From a candidate division KSB1 bacterium (GTDB lineage: Bacteria > Zhuqueibacterota > Zhuqueibacteria > JANLFK01 > Oleimicrobiaceae): 63,395 bases of DNA. The notes under the pieces were generated by a model. That model saw only the letters and a program-made list of their open reading frames with translations, was not told where the DNA came from and searched no databases. The translations under genes and the position numbers were made by a program. This document shows, in pieces, positions 1 through 8,489 of the stretch; positions within the stretch are counted from its first letter, which is position 1; every line of letters starts with the position of its first letter. The stretch lies in contig JANLFK010000017.1 in the NCBI GenBank assembly GCA_024655945.1, forward strand, positions 1 through 63,395. Reading direction: 5' to 3'.

Positions 1-2
1 TC

Positions 3-239
3 TACAAGACCGAGCCCATCACCTGCGAGCGCGAGCTGGTGGACAAGACCGCCAGTAATCTTCTGTTTTACCAGGTCCAGGAAAGACTCTCCCCCTCAAC
101 TCCCCACCGCCTTCTCCGCAACAGCACAAGAAGTGTCCTCCCTGGCTGTGTCAAGTGCTCGCCATCAGGGGCGAGCGCAATCAGGAGTTGGGCTACTGAG
201 CCCCAACCTTCACCCTCCGGAGCAGCCAGAACCCCCTAG
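3..239 (+). CDS. possible 3' end of a gene cut by the window edge
   Basis: The frame beginning at base 3 is open to a stop at 237-239. Its first 30 or so codons look protein-like (for example ITCERELVDKTASNL). After about base 100 the translation becomes serine/proline/arginine-rich and looks non-coding. It may be the tail of a plus-strand gene entering from the left, possibly followed by a frameshift, or chance in GC-rich DNA. No family is recognised. Confidence 0.2.
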   Translation, partial: YKTEPITCERELVDKTASNLLFYQVQERLSPSTPHRLLRNSTRSVLPGCVKCSPSGASAIRSWATEPQPSPSGAARTP

Positions 240-329
240 CCACGGCGCGAGATGGGTCGCTCCACAACGTCCTTGCCCAGCCCGGGTCAAAAATGAGTGT
301 CCAACTGCGGTGACCGTGCAAAACACAAC

Positions 330-356
330 GGGGCTGGTCGCCACCCGACCAGCCCC
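330..356 (-). terminator. hairpin terminator after the TonB receptor gene
   Basis: A perfect 11-bp inverted repeat (GGGGCTGGTCG and its complement) encloses a 5-nt loop. It lies 23 nt past the stop of the minus-strand receptor gene. On that strand it is followed by GTTGTGTTTTG, a loose T-rich tail. It fits a Rho-independent terminator for the receptor transcript. Because the stem is symmetric it could also stop transcripts coming from the left. Confidence 0.7.
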
Positions 357-379
357 TGGTTCTTGCAGCCGCGAAAGGA

Positions 380-3076
380 CTACCTGTAAGTGATCGTCAA
401 GCCGGCATTGAAGGTGCGCGGTAGCCCAAGGAACACCTCGGCATCATCCGCATCGTGGTCCTTGTCCCAGGCGTTGTACGCGCTGTTGTCGGTGGCATCC
501 TGAATGTACTCGGTATCCAGCGCGTTGAACAGATGGGCAAAAAGCTGCAGTCCCACGCCACCAAAGCGGAAAGGCAGATCGTAGGTGAGGTGGAAGTCAA
601 GCACGCCGTAGTCGGGTGCGCGCCAGCTCTGCTTGCGGTCGGCGGGGTTGGTTCTGCCCAGCGGGTCCCAATCGGCATAGTGGCGCATGTAGTAGCGATA
701 GACCGCCTGCGCCTTTAGCCCACGCAGCGGGAAAAGCGAGCCCACGAGGGCAAACTGCGTCTGCGGCGCGTCGCCCACCTTCAGGTCCTTGACGTAGAAG
801 TTGTAGGCGACGTCCTGGGCACCGCCGGTGGTGTAGTCCTTGTAGACACCGGAGACGTCCTTCAGGTACTTCCAGTCGCCGATGGAAGCGGAGCCTTCGA
901 TGCGGAACAGGTGCATCGGCTGGAATGAGGTCTCCAGCTCCACACCCTGGTGGCGCAGGTCAATGCCCTGGATGAAGATAATGCCCTCGGTGCCATCCGG
1001 GTTGGTCACTTCGCGCGGCACCGAGCGGTCCATCCAGGTGGTGTGGTAGAGGTTGCCGCGCACCACCAACCTGCCGTCCATGCCCACGTAGTTAACGCCA
1101 GCCTCCACCGAGGCGAACTTTTCGTTCTTCGGATCCGTGGCCTTGGTGCCCGTGCGGTCGTTGATCACGTTGTCGAAGATCGGCACCTTCTCCACATAGC
1201 CGGCGTTAGCGAAGGCGTCCAACTCTCTGGTCAGACGGTAGCTGGCGCCGCCCTTCACTTGGTACCCGGAGATCCAGTCGGTATTGGCCTTCAACTCGCC
1301 GCCCGTGGCCGGGTCCTTGCGGAAGTGGTTGGTGTAGGTGTACTTGATCGTGGAGTAGCCGCCCATGCCGTAGGCGGTCACCGCCCCTCGCGCGTATTCC
1401 GCTTGGCCGAACACACCTGCCCAGTCCACCGTGTTGGTAAAGTCATAGTCGATCTTGTCGCCGAGCTTGCGCTGCTTTTCGGCGTCGGTCCAAAAGTCGG
1501 AGTGGCTCGCGTAGAAGTACTCGCCGCCCAGCAAGTCGCGCACCTCGCGATAGTGCTTGATCTCGGCGGTGCGCCAATCAACGCCGGCGGTCAACTTCAC
1601 CGGGGCACTGAGCTGATAGGTCACCTTGGAGATCGCCCCGATCGTCCACTGTGTATTGACACTGTTGCGGAGAATCCCCTTCGAGCCTGCGGTGCTCGCT
1701 TTGTTGTTAGCGATGGTGGCATTCCAGTCAGGTGTGCGCGTCGGCGTCGTTGTATTCCATTTGATGGAACCAAACGTGCCCGTGCCCCCGCCCTTGCCGC
1801 CCGAGTAGTACACGGTGCTCAGCAGCCCCAACTTCTCCGTGAGCTGTGAGTACCAGTTCAGGTTGACCAGCGGCTTGTGGTAATAGTTCTCGCGCTCGTT
1901 GATGAAATTGGGGTTGTAGCGCTCGTGCGTCTTGCCGTCCCAGTACTGCAAGCCGGTGTAGGACGGACTTACCGGACCCCAGTTCTGGTTGTACTTGCGC
2001 CCCTGGGCCGCCTGGAAGTACTTGCTGAGCGCCGCTTGGTCGTAGTCACTCAGCTTCTTGGCAAATTCGGCGCTGTAGACGCCGATGTTCTGGCGAAAAC
2101 TGTTCTGGCCGTGCCTCTGGGGGGCGCCCAGCTCGTAGAGCTCCAACCTGTTGTTGGGGTTGACCTGCCAGCTGGCACCGAAGTAGTAGGCCCAAGCATC
2201 GGTCCAGGTCTTGTCGATGACCCCATCACCGATCTTACGCACCGCGCCGGCGCTGAAGGCGTACTTACCCGCAATCAGGCCGCTGTTGGCGATGAGGGTC
2301 GACTTCAGGAAGCCATCATTGCCGACTTCCTGTTTGAACCTGACACCGAGCTCGGTGGCCGTTGGATCGGTGATGATGTTCATGGTGCCGCCGATGGACG
2401 GCGTGGCGAGGTTGACGGCGCTCAAGCCGCGCTGTATCTGGATGGAGGAGGTCGCATCTGCGACGCCATCCCAGTTGGACCAGTACAGCCAGGCGTTCTC
2501 CATGTCGTTGACCGGCACGCCGTTGATCATGATGGCGATGTTACGCTGGTTAAAGCCGCGCACGTTGACCCGCGCATCACCGGCGCCGCCGCCCTGCATG
2601 GTGGCGTACACACTCGGGGTGGTGTTCAGCACCAAAGGGATGTCCTGCGAGCCGAGCCGTGCCTCCATCTCCTCCTTGCGCACGTCGGTGAAAGCCACTG
2701 GCGTCTCGCGGATCTTGGCCCTGTCGGCGAGCACCATGATGGTGGCGCCGGAGATGACCTCGGGCTCCAACTCCATCTCGACGCGCGTGGTCAGCCCCGC
2801 CTGCACGCCCACCTCAACGAACGCCGTGCGATAACCTATGTAGCTGACGCGCAGCTGGTGCGTCCCCAACGGCGCCTTGGGGATGACGAACTCCCCTGCC
2901 AGATTGGTGGCCGCCCCTACGACCGTGCCCTGCAACACCACGTTGGCCGCAGGCAGTGGGGCGCCGGTTCGCGCGTCGGTAACCTTACCCACCACCCTGC
3001 CGCTTTGCGCCAACAGCAGCCCTGGCACACTGACCACCACCAGCAGAGAAACAATGACCAGTAGTTTGCCTTTCAT
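380..3076 (-). CDS. TonB-dependent outer-membrane receptor with carboxypeptidase-regulatory-like N-terminus
   Basis: An 898-aa outer-membrane receptor predicted to take up an unidentified ligand using TonB energy. A signal peptide (about 1-24) is followed by a carboxypeptidase-D regulatory-like beta-sandwich (about 26-105, GKVTDARTGAPLPAANV), a plug (about 120-235, with NVRGFNQRNIAIMINGVPV) and a long barrel ending in an aromatic/basic strand (LTITYR). The ATG at 3076 is preferred over the upstream in-frame codon at 3112 because GGAGGGAGT precedes it and the signal peptide follows directly. It is a single-gene unit with its own promoter (3415-3443) and terminator (330-356). No SusD partner is adjacent, so polysaccharide uptake cannot be assumed. 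Confidence 0.88.
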   Translation of the reverse strand: MKGKLLVIVSLLVVVSVPGLLLAQSGRVVGKVTDARTGAPLPAANVVLQGTVVGAATNLAGEFVIPKAPLGTHQLRVSYIGYRTAFVEVGVQAGLTTRVEMELEPEVISGATIMVLADRAKIRETPVAFTDVRKEEMEARLGSQDIPLVLNTTPSVYATMQGGGAGDARVNVRGFNQRNIAIMINGVPVNDMENAWLYWSNWDGVADATSSIQIQRGLSAVNLATPSIGGTMNIITDPTATELGVRFKQEVGNDGFLKSTLIANSGLIAGKYAFSAGAVRKIGDGVIDKTWTDAWAYYFGASWQVNPNNRLELYELGAPQRHGQNSFRQNIGVYSAEFAKKLSDYDQAALSKYFQAAQGRKYNQNWGPVSPSYTGLQYWDGKTHERYNPNFINERENYYHKPLVNLNWYSQLTEKLGLLSTVYYSGGKGGGTGTFGSIKWNTTTPTRTPDWNATIANNKASTAGSKGILRNSVNTQWTIGAISKVTYQLSAPVKLTAGVDWRTAEIKHYREVRDLLGGEYFYASHSDFWTDAEKQRKLGDKIDYDFTNTVDWAGVFGQAEYARGAVTAYGMGGYSTIKYTYTNHFRKDPATGGELKANTDWISGYQVKGGASYRLTRELDAFANAGYVEKVPIFDNVINDRTGTKATDPKNEKFASVEAGVNYVGMDGRLVVRGNLYHTTWMDRSVPREVTNPDGTEGIIFIQGIDLRHQGVELETSFQPMHLFRIEGSASIGDWKYLKDVSGVYKDYTTGGAQDVAYNFYVKDLKVGDAPQTQFALVGSLFPLRGLKAQAVYRYYMRHYADWDPLGRTNPADRKQSWRAPDYGVLDFHLTYDLPFRFGGVGLQLFAHLFNALDTEYIQDATDNSAYNAWDKDHDADDAEVFLGLPRTFNAGLTITYR

Positions 3077-3414
3077 ACACTCCCTCCAGGAATGGTTGCC
3101 TTCCTTGCACACTGGAGCAGCATGCTCCTCGGTTTGCCTGATTTTCGACCCTCAAGCCAAGAGGCATCCCTTGCGACGGGTGACGTGCGCCAACCCGCCA
3201 TCTCTTGCCTCTGGCCCCCTCGACAAGGGCACGAGTCCGCCTCCTCAAACGGCTTGGTTAGGAGCTTGAGCCCTCTCCGCCCGCGCCGGTCTTGCCGTTC
3301 AACAGTTGTCAAAGAACAGAACCGCCGCCTGGCACGTCTCCATCCAGTGCGCTCACCTGTCCCGAAAAGCCAATGAGGTCCTGCGCCCGGCCTGCTCGCT
3401 GCCGGACACCGACA
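3077..3414 (-). other. long untranslated leader of the TonB receptor gene
   Basis: About 330 nt separate the predicted transcription start (near 3408) from the ATG at 3076, with no convincing coding frame. The leader includes a short self-complementary stretch, GGAGCATGCTGCTCC (minus strand), about 40 nt before the start codon. I could not match it to a known riboswitch such as cobalamin. The rest of the 463-nt gap (3444-3539) holds a near-palindrome, ACATCGCCGGCGACATGT at about 3474-3491, upstream of the promoter. Confidence 0.45.
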
Positions 3415-3443
3415 AATATAACGATTCTCCCGCAAGGAGTCAA
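3415..3443 (-). promoter_or_regulatory. sigma-70-type promoter of the TonB receptor gene
   Basis: On the minus strand TTGACT (3438-3443) and TATATT (3415-3420) are separated by exactly 17 nt, next to an otherwise gene-free gap and upstream of the receptor gene. The same boxes and spacing recur at seven other operon heads in this window. Confidence 0.7.
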
Positions 3444-3539
3444 GGACGAAGTTCTACATATCGAAGGTTTCTTGACATCGCCGGCGACATGTAGAGCACC
3501 CTAGGTGAGCCCGGGACCGAGTGCTTGCGCGAGATTTAT

Positions 3540-4688
3540 TCAGGGTTGCTCAACAGGCAGGTCTGACTCGGAAACTGAGAAACGGAAGCGGCGAATACGG
3601 TGGCCATCGGCCTCGGCCACATACACCACATTGTCACCGGAAACAAACAGTCCCCGGGGCCGAGCAAACACCTCCTGGCCAAGACCGGTTTTCCCCAAGG
3701 AGGCAGGATGGCCCGCGCTGCCCCCCTTGTTGAAGAACTTGTAGACCCTGCCCGCCTGCGTGTCGGCCACAAAAATGGCGCCGTCCGGATCCAACGCTAC
3801 ATCATACGGGCCGAGACACCGGTTGAGATCCATGATGGGGTGCTGATACAGCGTGTAGGCCGAGGAGTAAAAGTCCCCCTGCTTCTTCAGCTTCTGCACC
3901 AAGAAGTTGCCGCCCAGTTGCGTGAAGTAAATGTTGCCTTCGCCGTCGACGGTGAGGCCGCGTGGGTTGTCCACCGTGCCCGCGCCCGACCCATAGGTGG
4001 CCACCTCGCCGTCGTAGACCCCCTTGAAGGTCGGATGCACCCTGCCGTTGTGCAGGCGCGCCCTGCCGCTGACCACAATGCGCAGGCGAAGGATGCGGTT
4101 GTAGCCCTTGTCGGTCAGGAAGACGGTATTTGAGGCAGTCGGGCCAAAGGCCACTCCCTGGAAGCTGGTCTTGCGCCCCTCATCCACGTAGAAGGGGTGA
4201 ACCCCAAGCACCGAGTCGATGGCTGCGCGCTCGCCGGAGAATTTGCCCGTGACCCCGGCGATAGAGTCCACGCCCTCTCTGTGCAGGTACTGGTTCCACA
4301 CCCAGACGGTTTTGCCCCCGTTCACAATGAGCAGGTTCAGCTTGGCATCGATATCGAGGGCGAGAGGGCCCGGTACCGGGGCTATTTGGTCCAAGCCGTA
4401 CTCGCGCACGAGCTGACCGGCGCTGGTGAGCACGAACACCCGGTCGTTGGCGCTGTCTGCGACAAAGAGGTACCCATCATCGCCAATGCTGATATCGGTG
4501 GGCACCATAGGCTGCGGTGCGGCATAGCCTATCGTCCCGGCATCCCACGTGGGGTTCAAGGGGATGTAGGAGGTATCGCTCGCGCCGAAGGAGCGCGCCA
4601 CAGTAGTGACCGCCGGCAGTGGCATCTTCCGCCCGCAGCCGCCCAGGGCCAGCAGGGCGCACAGCGCCACACCGAGCAGGTAGCGCAC
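3540..4688 (-). CDS. NHL-repeat beta-propeller lipoprotein
   Basis: About 382 aa. The N-terminus has a lipoprotein signal with lipobox LALGGC, so the protein is probably anchored in an outer or inner membrane. The body consists of NHL-type propeller blades, seen as repeats of the form 'DISIGDDGYLFVADSANDRV', 'GLTVDGEGNIYFTQ' and 'VALDPDGAIFVADT'. NHL propellers usually bind protein or carbohydrate partners; the ligand here is unknown. The start is taken as GTG 4688, 16 nt after the stop of the PorV-like gene; a CTG two codons earlier is also possible. It is the last gene of the six-gene envelope operon starting at the 15.1-kb promoter. Confidence 0.75.
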   Translation of the reverse strand: MRYLLGVALCALLALGGCGRKMPLPAVTTVARSFGASDTSYIPLNPTWDAGTIGYAAPQPMVPTDISIGDDGYLFVADSANDRVFVLTSAGQLVREYGLDQIAPVPGPLALDIDAKLNLLIVNGGKTVWVWNQYLHREGVDSIAGVTGKFSGERAAIDSVLGVHPFYVDEGRKTSFQGVAFGPTASNTVFLTDKGYNRILRLRIVVSGRARLHNGRVHPTFKGVYDGEVATYGSGAGTVDNPRGLTVDGEGNIYFTQLGGNFLVQKLKKQGDFYSSAYTLYQHPIMDLNRCLGPYDVALDPDGAIFVADTQAGRVYKFFNKGGSAGHPASLGKTGLGQEVFARPRGLFVSGDNVVYVAEADGHRIRRFRFSVSESDLPVEQP

Positions 4689-4704
4689 CCTCAGCGTGTG
4701 CCCC

Positions 4705-5721
4705 TCAAAACGCAAAGCTGAAGGTGAATTGATGGGTCGAGCCAAGATGGGCAAAGTCCTTGTATGCATAGTCCAGCACCGCACGAGCACCGGCCACAGG
4801 AAGCAGCAACCCGGCGCCAAGGGTGAATCGCTCTTCGTCAAAGTTGATCCGATAGCCGCCCCGCACGTGCAGCCGCTGCAGCACCTCCAAGTCCAAGCCG
4901 ACCACGGCGTTCTCCACATTGTCCATGGGGTGGTTGACCTGCATGGCCGCAGTCAACGTGTGATGCTCCGCCGTGTACAGGTCACCTGCTACGCCCACAC
5001 GGAAGGTGGTCGGCGGCGCGAAGGCTTCGTAGGGCTGCTCCACCACCTCGCCCTGCACAGTCTTCTTTAGGAACGAGCCCCGTGCTTCAAGGTCAGGGCC
5101 AAAATTCACCAGGCTCACGGCAAAGCGCACTTGGCGGTAGCCGGTCCAATAGAACGTGCCAAGGTCGATCATCCACCCGCCCATGCGCACGTCGGCCAGC
5201 AGCTCATCCACGTACTTCAAGGACAGGCCAAAGGAGAAGCGGTTAGTCATCTTGCGCGCATAGGTGAAGGCGGCGAAGCTGTCTTGGAAGCGGAAGTACT
5301 CACCGGTACCGGTGGGATAGTACTCGTTGGTGACCTCCATGTCGGCCATGTGCAGCATGCCGAGGCTCACGCCCAGACTGCCGATGCGCGGTAGGTGGTG
5401 CACGTAGCCGAGGAATTCGTACTGGATGTCCGCCGGCCATTCGATGTGGCTAAGGGCCAGACTATTCGTCGCCAACTGCGCCGCAGCAGCGGGGTTCCAG
5501 TAGAGCACGGTGGCGTCGCTGGCCAGGGCTGTGCCGGCTCCACTCATCGCCACTGCCTGCGCCCCAACTTCGATTTTGAGAAAGGTCCCGGAGGCGGTGC
5601 CGATGCGCTGGCCGCCGAGCAGTTGAAATGCCGCCTGGCCCTGCACCTGCGCCGTGCAGGCGCCCAGCAGCACAGCTACTGCGATCCACGCTTGCCAATG
5701 TCTCTTGTTCTGCCTGGACAT
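4705..5721 (-). CDS. PorV/PorQ-family outer-membrane beta-barrel protein
   Basis: 338 aa with a signal peptide (about 1-28). The first mature segment reads GTASGTFLKIEVGAQAVAMSG...WNPAAAA. This is the hallmark of the PorV/PorQ (UPF0164-like) barrel family, in which an invariant 'ATVLYWNPA' motif follows a GARAxAMG-type turn. PorV proteins carry type IX secretion cargo to the surface sortase in Bacteroidota. In this lineage the role is inferred from the neighbouring proteins with sorting domains. The start is MSRQNKRH at 5721, 20 nt after the upstream stop, rather than the longer frame, which overlaps the receptor gene. The C-terminus (FTFSFAF) ends in phenylalanine as barrels do. Confidence 0.78.
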   Translation of the reverse strand: MSRQNKRHWQAWIAVAVLLGACTAQVQGQAAFQLLGGQRIGTASGTFLKIEVGAQAVAMSGAGTALASDATVLYWNPAAAAQLATNSLALSHIEWPADIQYEFLGYVHHLPRIGSLGVSLGMLHMADMEVTNEYYPTGTGEYFRFQDSFAAFTYARKMTNRFSFGLSLKYVDELLADVRMGGWMIDLGTFYWTGYRQVRFAVSLVNFGPDLEARGSFLKKTVQGEVVEQPYEAFAPPTTFRVGVAGDLYTAEHHTLTAAMQVNHPMDNVENAVVGLDLEVLQRLHVRGGYRINFDEERFTLGAGLLLPVAGARAVLDYAYKDFAHLGSTHQFTFSFAF

Positions 5722-5741
5722 GCAAAGCTCAGCGCAAGGAT

Positions 5742-8489
5742 TCAGAATCTCACCCCAACTCCCCACCGCACCGTCCGTGGCCAGCGGTATTTCGACGGGT
5801 CGTAGATGGGGTTAGGGTTCGGGTTGATGTCGCGCGTGTAGCTCTTGGTCAAAATGTCCCCCGGCCTGTATTCCCGACCTGTGTACGGATTGATGATACG
5901 CGGGATCAGGGCGTTGAATGCGTTCTCGATCTCCACCTGGAAATTGACCTCTACCCCCTTGAGCCGGAAATACTTGTAGGCACGCACATCGAGCTGGTGC
6001 CAGGTGGGGGCAAGGTTGGCATAGGGATGGGCGGTGTCGTAGATCTCCCGCTCAAGGTCAATGAGGCGCGTGTAGCGCTTGCCCGATTCCAGCTCCCAGT
6101 GCGTATTGATGCCCCACTTTTCCGGCAGCCGCCAACCGAGAAGGCGGAACCCTTGCTTCTCGCCCACGTGTAGGTTCAGGTCCAGTGTCAGGCGGATGGG
6201 CCTGTCCCACTCTAAGAAATTCTCGCGCAGCGGCTTCTCTGCCAGTCTTCCCGCCTCCACCAACAAGTTATCGCTCGGCTTTGAGCTCTTTCCTTTGCTC
6301 ACCGCGTAGGTGAAGTTCAGCGTACCGGTGAGGTAACGGGCGTAGCGCTGGCGCAACCACAGCTCGATGCCCTTGGAACGGGCATAGTCCATGTTGAAGT
6401 ACATCAGGTAGCTGATGTTGCCCAGCCGCGGGTTTTCCATCCGCACCCTCTCGGCCGTCGGATAGTCGAACATGTCCTTGTAATAGGCCTTGAACTCGGC
6501 CACCAGGTTTTCGGTGAACTTGTGCTTGATGCCCAACTCGTACGCCACCGTGGTGATGGGGTTGAGGTTCGGATTGCCGAAGAGCTGGTAGGTAGCCGGG
6601 GAGGTAGCCTTGAGCTTCGCGTAGACGTACTGCCCTTGCGGCCGCTGCGAAAAGTGCCCGTAGTGGAAGTAGAGCACATCCCGGTCGGTCACCGGATGAG
6701 AGATCCCCACCCGCGGACTCAGATGGCCCTTGCCTCGCATGCCAAAAACTTCGAAAGTATCATCATAGAACTTCTTGCGCGCCGCCGCCGAGATGATGAC
6801 CGTCTCCGGGTCGTTGATAGCATCCTGCACGAATTTACCTGGGAACCAATAGTCGTACCGCATCCCCACGTTGACGATCATGCCCTCGTAGGTGATGCGA
6901 TCTTGGAGATAGAAGGCGCCGGCGGTAGAGTAGACGCGATAGATGTCGTAGCTGCGGCCATAGCCGCTTTCGCTGCTCACCCAGGGATCGACGATGTCCA
7001 CCACCTGCATGGTGGTGTACTCAACCTCGAAGCCGCCCTTCACCTGGTGCTTTGGGTCGATCTGACTGGTGAGGCGCCCCTTCAGCGTCCAGGTGTCGCT
7101 GAAGTAGTCGAACCACTGCCCATAGTCGCCGTGGTCGTAGAAGCCGTCGCCGCGACGAATGACCACATCGCCGCCTGAGCCGGGAAGATAGCGCACCGGC
7201 TCCAGGTCTAACTGTTCCACATACTCAGACCAGTGCTTGTTCTGCACGGCGCTGTGGGTGGAGGTCCAAAAGTTCCCCACCGTGAGCTCGTAGAAGGTGC
7301 GGGCCGACAGCGTGTGCATCCAGGAGGCGTTGCTGAGGATGCTCTCCGAGGTGAAGGTGGGATAGTGGTCCAGGTGCTTGCTGAATTCGTACGGGAAGTA
7401 GCGCCGCGAGATGACGTAGCGCCGGAAGAACCCCTGATTGATGCTGAGCGAGCGGTCGTAGGACAGGGAGAACTTTTGGTTGGGGTTCACCCGCCAGGTG
7501 AGCTTGCCCAGGAGGTGCCAGTCATTCTCTTCGCGCGGGGCAAACGGCTCCAGCCCAGAACGCCTCGGATAGAGGCGGGACGCCTTGGGGAGGTAGGTGT
7601 CCGACACATTCCCGTACCCGGAGAGAAAAAGACTCACCGACCCCGGCACGCGTAGCCCAAATGCAGGGAGGATAAACACGGTTAAGGGCTCAGGCCCGCC
7701 CAGATTGAATTCCAGCACCTGCGTATTGTAGCTCTTGAACAAGCCAAAATTGGGCCGATCAGTCTTGACGGCAAGTCCGCCGGTGTAGTTGTCGCCGCCT
7801 TCCTTGGTCACGACGTCGATCACTCCAGACATGGCTTGGCCGTACTCGGCATTGAAACCGCCGGTGATAACCTTCAGCTCCTTAATGGCATCGGCGTTCA
7901 CGTACAACGTGTTTCCATAGCCAGAGAGCGGATCCTTGATGGAAATGCCATCGACGATATACAGGCTCTCGTCCGCGCGGCCACCCCGGATGTGGATCTC
8001 GTTGTCGGCCTTGACCACCCCTGCCTGTTGGGTGACGATGTCCCGGACGTTTTCCACGATGCGCTGGCGTATGTCGTCGGCGCTAAAGTGCACCTCCGAG
8101 GCGGTCAGGTCCACCTGCAGCAGCGGCCGCTCGCCGATGACGACGATCTCCTGGCCGAAGGCCAGCACCGACTGTTCCAGCTCAAAGTCTAAGACCACGC
8201 GCTGGCCGGCCGCCACCTTCACGCCGGTGCGGAGCTGGATCTTGTAGCCGATCATGGAGGCTTGAATGTCGTACTGGCCAGGGCTGACGCGTTCGATGAC
8301 GTAGCGCCCGTTCTCGTCCGTAGCGGCGCCCATGTAGGTGCCCTTGACCACGACGTTAACGCCCGGCAGTGGCTCGCGCGTCTGTTTGTCCACGATAGTG
8401 CCGGCAATGCTCCCCTTGCTCCGCGGCTGCGCCACAACCACCGAGCAGCAGGTCGCCATCAGCACCACGATGACCAACGTTCGCTTCAT
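5742..8489 (-). CDS. TonB-dependent receptor with carboxypeptidase-regulatory-like domain
   Basis: A 915-aa receptor with a signal peptide (about 1-21), a regulatory-like beta-sandwich (about 27-110, GTIVDKQTREPLPGVNVVV), a plug (about 125-230, including IHIRGGRADESLYIVDGIS) and a barrel ending in VGVRF. The start ATG overlaps the stop of the upstream lipoprotein gene as ATGA (8486-8489), so the two are probably translationally coupled and may act as a receptor-lipoprotein pair. Unlike the first receptor it lies inside the envelope operon, followed after 20 nt by the PorV-like gene. The substrate cannot be told from sequence. Confidence 0.87.
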   Translation of the reverse strand: MKRTLVIVVLMATCCSVVVAQPRSKGSIAGTIVDKQTREPLPGVNVVVKGTYMGAATDENGRYVIERVSPGQYDIQASMIGYKIQLRTGVKVAAGQRVVLDFELEQSVLAFGQEIVVIGERPLLQVDLTASEVHFSADDIRQRIVENVRDIVTQQAGVVKADNEIHIRGGRADESLYIVDGISIKDPLSGYGNTLYVNADAIKELKVITGGFNAEYGQAMSGVIDVVTKEGGDNYTGGLAVKTDRPNFGLFKSYNTQVLEFNLGGPEPLTVFILPAFGLRVPGSVSLFLSGYGNVSDTYLPKASRLYPRRSGLEPFAPREENDWHLLGKLTWRVNPNQKFSLSYDRSLSINQGFFRRYVISRRYFPYEFSKHLDHYPTFTSESILSNASWMHTLSARTFYELTVGNFWTSTHSAVQNKHWSEYVEQLDLEPVRYLPGSGGDVVIRRGDGFYDHGDYGQWFDYFSDTWTLKGRLTSQIDPKHQVKGGFEVEYTTMQVVDIVDPWVSSESGYGRSYDIYRVYSTAGAFYLQDRITYEGMIVNVGMRYDYWFPGKFVQDAINDPETVIISAAARKKFYDDTFEVFGMRGKGHLSPRVGISHPVTDRDVLYFHYGHFSQRPQGQYVYAKLKATSPATYQLFGNPNLNPITTVAYELGIKHKFTENLVAEFKAYYKDMFDYPTAERVRMENPRLGNISYLMYFNMDYARSKGIELWLRQRYARYLTGTLNFTYAVSKGKSSKPSDNLLVEAGRLAEKPLRENFLEWDRPIRLTLDLNLHVGEKQGFRLLGWRLPEKWGINTHWELESGKRYTRLIDLEREIYDTAHPYANLAPTWHQLDVRAYKYFRLKGVEVNFQVEIENAFNALIPRIINPYTGREYRPGDILTKSYTRDINPNPNPIYDPSKYRWPRTVRWGVGVRF

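Noticed and set aside
1877-3064. 395-codon plus-strand open frame opposite the first TonB receptor
   Set aside because: It mirrors the receptor coding sequence; translation is Val/His/Gly-rich without domain features. The same applies to 950-1849 and 36923-38098.
3077-3414. Cobalamin or other known riboswitch in the TonB leader
   Set aside because: I could not find the conserved boxes of a known class; only generic hairpins are visible.
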